A stretch of 64,000 nt of DNA from Nageia nagi (lineage: Eukaryota; Pinophyta). Shown in pieces: positions 58,731 through 64,000 of the stretch (position 1 is the stretch's first letter; every line of letters starts with the position of its first letter). A program made the translations under genes and the position numbers. The stretch is taken from the NCBI GenBank assembly GCA_050084985.1, contig JBITNC010000001.1, positions 213,032,001 through 213,096,000 of the forward strand, read 5' to 3'. Below the pieces are notes generated by a model. The model did no database searches, was not told the DNA's origin, and saw nothing but the letters and a program-made list of their open reading frames with translations.

Positions 58731-60059
58731 AAACTCTCGATCCTATGGTACATAACTTTTTGCTAAAAAAGTTGGTCAATTTGATAATGTTAAGACAAGT
58801 ATATTTGAATCTAAATTAAACATATTTTTATGAAATCAACTTATGGCACCCGCCCATGACACATTAGAGCATTTGGTAACTTGCCCTTGATATGGTAAGG
58901 AATGATATTTTAATAATATTGAATATTGGGGGTAACCTAATATTTTTAATCTTGAATGGAGAATATTTGAACTATCGCCTAGGGAATGGGTATTATCGAG
59001 ATAGCATAACCTATTAAATATGAATATTAATAATTAGGATGATACCCTTATTTTGAAAAATGGTGTATCCCCCATAGTGTACTAGAAAGAGGATTGAATG
59101 GATATCGATGGGGAACTTTAGTTACCCCATTGAAAGTAAGAAAAGAAAACCATCTATGTAAAGTATAAGCATTATAAGTTTGTAACCCCATCACCTTGGT
59201 ACCTAGATAAGATTGAGTTAACACTTCTCAATAGTATTACTTGAGAAATGGAGAGAAACATATTTATTAATAGAGATAGACCTATAGATGTTAATAAAAT
59301 ACTAGACTAAGGAAAATTCATTTTAATATAACTTATAGGGCATACTATATCTTTATATAATTGAGTTGGTAAGGTGATGATTTAATGAAGTACTATCAAA
59401 GATTTGATAGTAAGGTAAATCTTTAAAAGAAAAGGAAAGGTTCATTAGGGTATAGGAGGTACTCTACCCTAAAATTAGGAATCTCATAAAATGAAACTCC
59501 TTGAAAGTCATAATTTAGGGAAATGCAAATATGAGATAATGCAGGGAGAAAAGTAAAAAGATAAGTTAATCAAAATATAGTTGACTAAAAACCTCATAGG
59601 GAAAGAAACTCTTATTGTCTACATAGGTTTGGTCAAACATGTATCAAAAAATGAGAAAAAAAAGGAGCATCATAAATTTTTTTAAAAGTGATTTAGGATA
59701 GGTGTACTAAAAAAGGAATAAAAGGACAATACCATTACTTTTTATGGCAATGGAAAGGAATAATATGGTAAGAATATGCTATATTGCCAAAATTCAAGGT
59801 TGAAAAAATAATCTCTAAAGAAGAGAAGGAATAACATAAGGAAAATAGTAAATATAATAAACCCCCATCATTTGAAGAGACACAATTACCTATTAAGTAG
59901 AAAATGTGAAAATCTCTTTTGGTTAAATTGTAATTTAGGTTATACTTGCTAAAAATATAAGGAATTAGCCCTTTTCAACATAATGACTCTATTTTGTTAC
60001 CATGTCAAGGAATGGCATCAGGATTAATGGAAAATTTAATTCAAAAAATTTAATATGAT
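58731..60059 (+). other. Decayed interior of a probable LTR element, no domain recognised
   Basis: Lies between the primer-like site and the gag knuckle remnant. Stop-rich in all frames. Confidence 0.35.
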
Positions 60060-60480
60060 GGAATTTAGGAAAATACATTTCAAGAGAATGAATCATATCA
60101 ATTCAAAATAAATTGAAGGATATGCAATACCAAATGATAGAATAACAAGAACTATTAAGCATATTACTTGATGAAGTCTATGGTAAATGTAGTAATCAAA
60201 AGCATGTTGAAATTCAAACTAGGGTGAGGAATGAATCAATCTTTAAAAGAACAAGGTTTGGTAATAAGAACATAAGAGGTTGTTGGATGTGTGGTGGAAA
60301 ACTTATTCAAAATCAATATCCCCTCAATAAGGAATATTCAAAGACCACCACTACCACTTCAAATATGGGTATTTTTTCCATAAACCCCTCTAAATTTTTG
60401 AAAATTTTATTAATAAGTAGTATTATTAGTCGATACATGGTGGTAAGAATATCGAAATGTTTGATGAAAGGTGGGTAGAC
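60060..60480 (+). pseudogene. Gag zinc-knuckle remnant
   Basis: The plus strand reads RTRFGNKNIRGCWMCGGKL then IQNQYPLNKE. CWMCGG is the start of a gag CCHC knuckle; the expected H and last C are lost. Upstream, a Lys/Gln-rich stretch (60080-60220) resembles the gag region before a knuckle. With the primer-like site at 58710 this suggests a plus-strand gypsy element whose right part is cut off by the element starting at 61021. Confidence 0.5.
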
Positions 60481-61020
60481 AAGTGTAATCATTGGATAAA
60501 CCTAGAAAGGTAAATATAATTGCACTAGTTTAAGAATTTTGCACTTTATGAAGGTGTCTTAAAATACTAAGGAATATTCCCTATAAAGGATAAACTATTA
60601 ATTCATAAAAATAGGTTTTATGAAAGAAGAATTTATGAATTAGGCTATTGCACATGAAAGGGAAAGGTTCAAAGTTAATACTTTGAACTCATGAGAAAAT
60701 ATCATAGTTTTGATAAAAATTGATATGGTTTAATGGGATATAGGATAATAGACCCTAAAAAAAGGTTGTTCCTTAATATATTTGAGTTAAACTCTAATAT
60801 TTGTGGAGTGACATAATTTTTCCACTTCAAAACAAGGATTAATTGCAAATCTAAGGATGCAAAAAGATGTTAGGGCATCAAGTTCCTATTAAATAAAATA
60901 GGAGTGAGGAAATATAGTACAAAGCATATTTCCAAAATATATTAAAATTTGAAATTTCCTATGATATTTCATTCAAGATAGCAAACCAATTAATGGATTT
61001 CATTTTATTTCAACTCTATT
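60481..61020. other. AT-rich stretch, no gene recognised
   Basis: Nothing is supported here. CTATT at 61016-61020 directly precedes the next LTR; its partner would lie beyond the window. Confidence 0.4.
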
Positions 61021-61848
61021 TGTTGCAGTGAAAATAGAGCTGGAATGTAGAATAACATAAGATACAATTATTCTTCAATCTTCACTAAACCTCAAATTAT
61101 ACAAAATAGATAGAAATGTTATAATTATGAATTGATATTGATTTTTAGCTCAAACTACAACTTTCCCTTAAAAGGGACTTTTACAAATGCCATTTGCCAA
61201 AATGAAGGTATTAGATCTTCATTGTTTTTGATTTGCTTGCTTCTCTCCTTGATATGAACAACCTGTAAATCCTACACACATGCAAAAGACAATAACATCA
61301 AAGCATCTATGTATGACAAGTATTAAATTGAAGCTAGCATAAAATAATAAAAGGTATGAGCTCACAAGATTTTGGCAGCATTACCCTACTCCAAAAATGG
61401 GTCAAGATCCTCCTTAATTTACTTTGTATGAACTTGTATTTATAGATTTTGGATGGAATGTTCAAAGATTGGAAAGCGAAAGTGAACAGCCACCGTAGGT
61501 CGTAACTGACCCCCTCTATCCACATCATCTTCAAAAAATGAAATGTTTCAACTTTCTCTTGCTATTTTGGTTTCTATTTGGCTGTTACAGAGTCACCGGT
61601 GACTGGCTCAAAATGCCGGTGTTTGTTTTGGGTCGCCAGTGACTGGTTTTCCATTTTTATAACAATGTTAAAATGATCGCCAAATAGTCAATTTTTATCG
61701 AAAAGGGGTCATGTGACCACTCATTTTGCATGTAATCGATGAGAGCTATCCAATAATGGATTATTCAAGCTTGTTTGAGGCTTGTATAAAGAGTTATGAT
61801 TATTTCAATGTTTACTAGTTAAAAAAGGGACATTTTTAGGTATCTACA
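61021..61848 (-). repeat. 3' LTR of the second copy
   Basis: 828 bp, starting TGTTGCAG and ending TATCTACA. About 170 bp of it are missing relative to 10160-10340, plus smaller gaps. The minus-strand TATAAATA box is kept at 61437-61444. Confidence 0.85.
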
Positions 61849-61862
61849 TTTTGCCCCTTTTT
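61849..61862 (-). other. Polypurine tract of the second copy
   Basis: Minus-strand AAAAAGGGGCAAAA abuts the LTR, as at 10842-10856. Confidence 0.8.
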
Positions 61863-62479
61863 GAATTATCAACCGAGAAATGCGGTTGATGATTTCAAAA
61901 ATATAGGATGAGAAGATTTGTTACTTGATTATTTGTTGTTGCTTTTTAATGATATAAGTTTTGACTCAATTTCTTAGATGAATCAAAATTTTGATCAAAT
62001 TATCAAATTATGATAAAATGTGTTTTCATTTTTATTTGATGTAGTTTTGAAACCAAATTTGAATATACTTCAGAAGTGACTATTTTTGGTATGACAATGT
62101 GTTGAGCTTGTGTGAAAGTTGCATGACATTTCTATTATGTCATTTTGCATGTCTAAGTGCACATGTACTATATAAGTCTTCTTTAGTATATGAGTTGATG
62201 GTGTTGTCCTTTGTCCCAACAACGGGGTTTCAAGATGATCTCCTGTAACAATGATACATCACATTTTATCTTCTTTGATATTTGTAAATGTTAACGATAT
62301 TTTTAAGAAATATCATCAAAATCTTTTTCGTATAAAGCTTAAGATCTTTTAGTAGGATATAATTATAGCTTCTCTAAATCAAAACTTGTTATTTATACAT
62401 ATTTCATCATCCGGTGTTATCATGAGGATAGCCCTTGCCATGGCTGAATATGATTTTTTAACTTTTGCAATTGATACAT

Positions 62480-62770
62480 TTTGAAAATGATATTGTAATA
62501 CATCAAAACTACACTTGTGTCAATCTTCATAGTGTGTGCTATTTATGGTAGTTGCATGACAAGACTCTAGTTTGTCTCTGCATACCGAAGCAAGTATGTG
62601 ATGATAAGCTTATTTGATGTATACAATTTTGAGGTAGTGATGTTGTATATCAAAACTTCACTTGTGTTTATCTCCATACTATGTGTTGTTTATGGCAGTT
62701 GTATGACAAGACTCTAGTTTGTCTCCGCATGCTGAAGCGAGTATATGATAGGAAGCTTGTTTTATATATA
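62480..62770. repeat. Two tandem units of about 147 bp, second copy
   Basis: Matches the pair at 11478-11775, so the duplication predates the spread of these two copies. Confidence 0.7.
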
Positions 62771-64000
62771 CAAGTCATCTTTCATTTTTCTCTACTTTTG
62801 ACCAGCAGAATGGGTTTTGTGATGATCTTTTGCATAAGTATTTTAGAATCATATTGAGCATAAATATCTTATTTTAGGTTATAGGTAATCCTAATTACCT
62901 TAACTGTGATTAGACATATAACTTTCAATTTTCTAATTAACAATGTCTTGAGTACATTTTAAGAGAGATGTAGCCATGGTCTTACTATGTGATCATGGGC
63001 TTACTTTGATTGTGGTGCTGATCTTAGTATTATGACCCCTTTTGAACTGACTAATGATGTCAGTGACGATGATGATAGACTATTCAAAAAACTAATATAT
63101 ATTAGCTAGTGAACAAGTAATATGAATGTACAAATGATTCTAACCTTATTGTTTCAATCCTTTATAGGTGAACATAAGGTTTGATTTTAGGTCATGGGAA
63201 GTTGTATTTGCCCCAATTATCCAAGTATGATTTTGTGACCTTTGCAATTGAAGTATTTTGAACACACATTGGTTGTGCACCAAATAGGTACTAAAGGATT
63301 ATTTCCATATATCATTACATGGGTGTCTTGTGTTTATCCCAAGGGAATGTATGGAGGCGAGTCAGGTATATGACATGAAGTCCCCTTTGTGCACTAATTT
63401 AAATTTTGATTATTATGTTTTACTCTAAAAAGGTAGGTTTTGCAAAAATCATTAGAATCATGCTTTTTGATGACTAGGGTTTCCTGAATACGTATAACAA
63501 TAAGTGATGACTAAACATGCATAACATGACATATGATTTGAACTAGCAAGTTAGTGATTCATTGTAAGATCATAAATAATAAATGGTGCTTGTCCTATCA
63601 AGGATTCATGATGAAATTGTTTATGATCAAGTTTGCATGTTTATTTGGTTATCTTCTTCATGTTTTAACTTATTCCCATGAGTACATATATGTGATGTAT
63701 GAATATGACGAATGGTTGACACTTGTGTGTAATCCCATATGATTTTTTCATAAATGTAAATGCATATGTGATACATGATGTGGTGAGCAAACATAGTCAT
63801 GTATCTTAAGAAGATACAAACTAACTAACATGTTATAATTGTAGACTTATACAACTAACATTAGACTCATAAGTAGGTGATAATATACTTGAGGTTGGTA
63901 AGTGGTTAAGTCAATACTTGTACACTTGAGTTTATCAACTTTTAAATCTTGATTTTGTTGGTTGATGGTAGAGGCAAATGATTTGCTTTGGGTCGTGGAC

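Larger units (their letters stand above)
61021..64000 (-). mobile_element. Second copy of the 13.3-kb element family, truncated by window end
   Basis: 61021-64000 aligns to 9789-13250 of the first element, in the same orientation and from the same LTR boundary. Differences include a shorter LTR and loss of about 225 bp near 63775 (against 12795-13018). Only the 3' LTR and part of the non-coding 3' region lie in the window. It shows that the long non-coding region belongs to the family. Confidence 0.88.

Overview
The window looks like intergenic DNA from a large, AT-rich, repeat-dense plant nuclear genome, most likely a gymnosperm. The reasons are the many old Ty3/gypsy LTR retrotransposons of the Tat type, degenerate PLS/DYW-class PPR gene arrays, a CACTA transposase remnant and long degenerate telomere-like tracts. 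The gymnosperm assignment is inference from the style of the PPR and Tat sequences. I see no intact host gene, no rRNA or tRNA gene and no CRISPR array; every protein signature found is broken by stops or frameshifts.

Layout. 1-2060: minus-strand CACTA (En/Spm) TNP2-type transposase remnant running off the left edge. 2642-8550: complete but decayed minus-strand Ty3/gypsy element with ~398-bp LTRs and target duplication CTATT. 9356-9783 and 23052-24540: one telomere-like/AT-rich satellite-like tract, split by a 13,258-bp minus-strand retrotransposon at 9789-23046 (1053-bp LTRs, duplication ATGTC). That element keeps gag and protease but shows no reverse transcriptase, RNase H or integrase, carries tandem repeats in its 3' half, and holds a PPR gene fragment in antisense. 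25256-32478: minus-strand tandem array of PPR-DYW pseudogenes, interrupted by an unclassified insertion at about 29625-31335. About 32478-40930: minus-strand Tat-type gypsy element with gag, PR, RT, RNase H, archaeal-type RNase H (aRNH) and integrase, but with no 5' LTR that I can find. 41333-42700: possible LTR-like fragment. 43200-43620: another PPR remnant.

43626-56104: complete plus-strand Tat-type element (1229-bp LTRs, duplication GGTAG, tRNA-like primer site). Its aRNH lies before the RT, and it has a long extra reading frame after the integrase. Its LTRs hold three sites that look like decayed TGACGTCA palindromes. 56110-61020: AT-rich, with a primer-binding-site-like sequence at 58710 and a gag zinc-knuckle remnant near 60280. 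61021-64000: second copy of the 9789-23046 family, running off the right edge.

The parts relate mainly by nested insertion, not by shared function. Stops in the 43.6-56.1 kb element fall mostly where the reading context suggests a former CAG glutamine codon, and its two LTRs differ almost only by transitions. Both point to long silencing by cytosine methylation followed by deamination.
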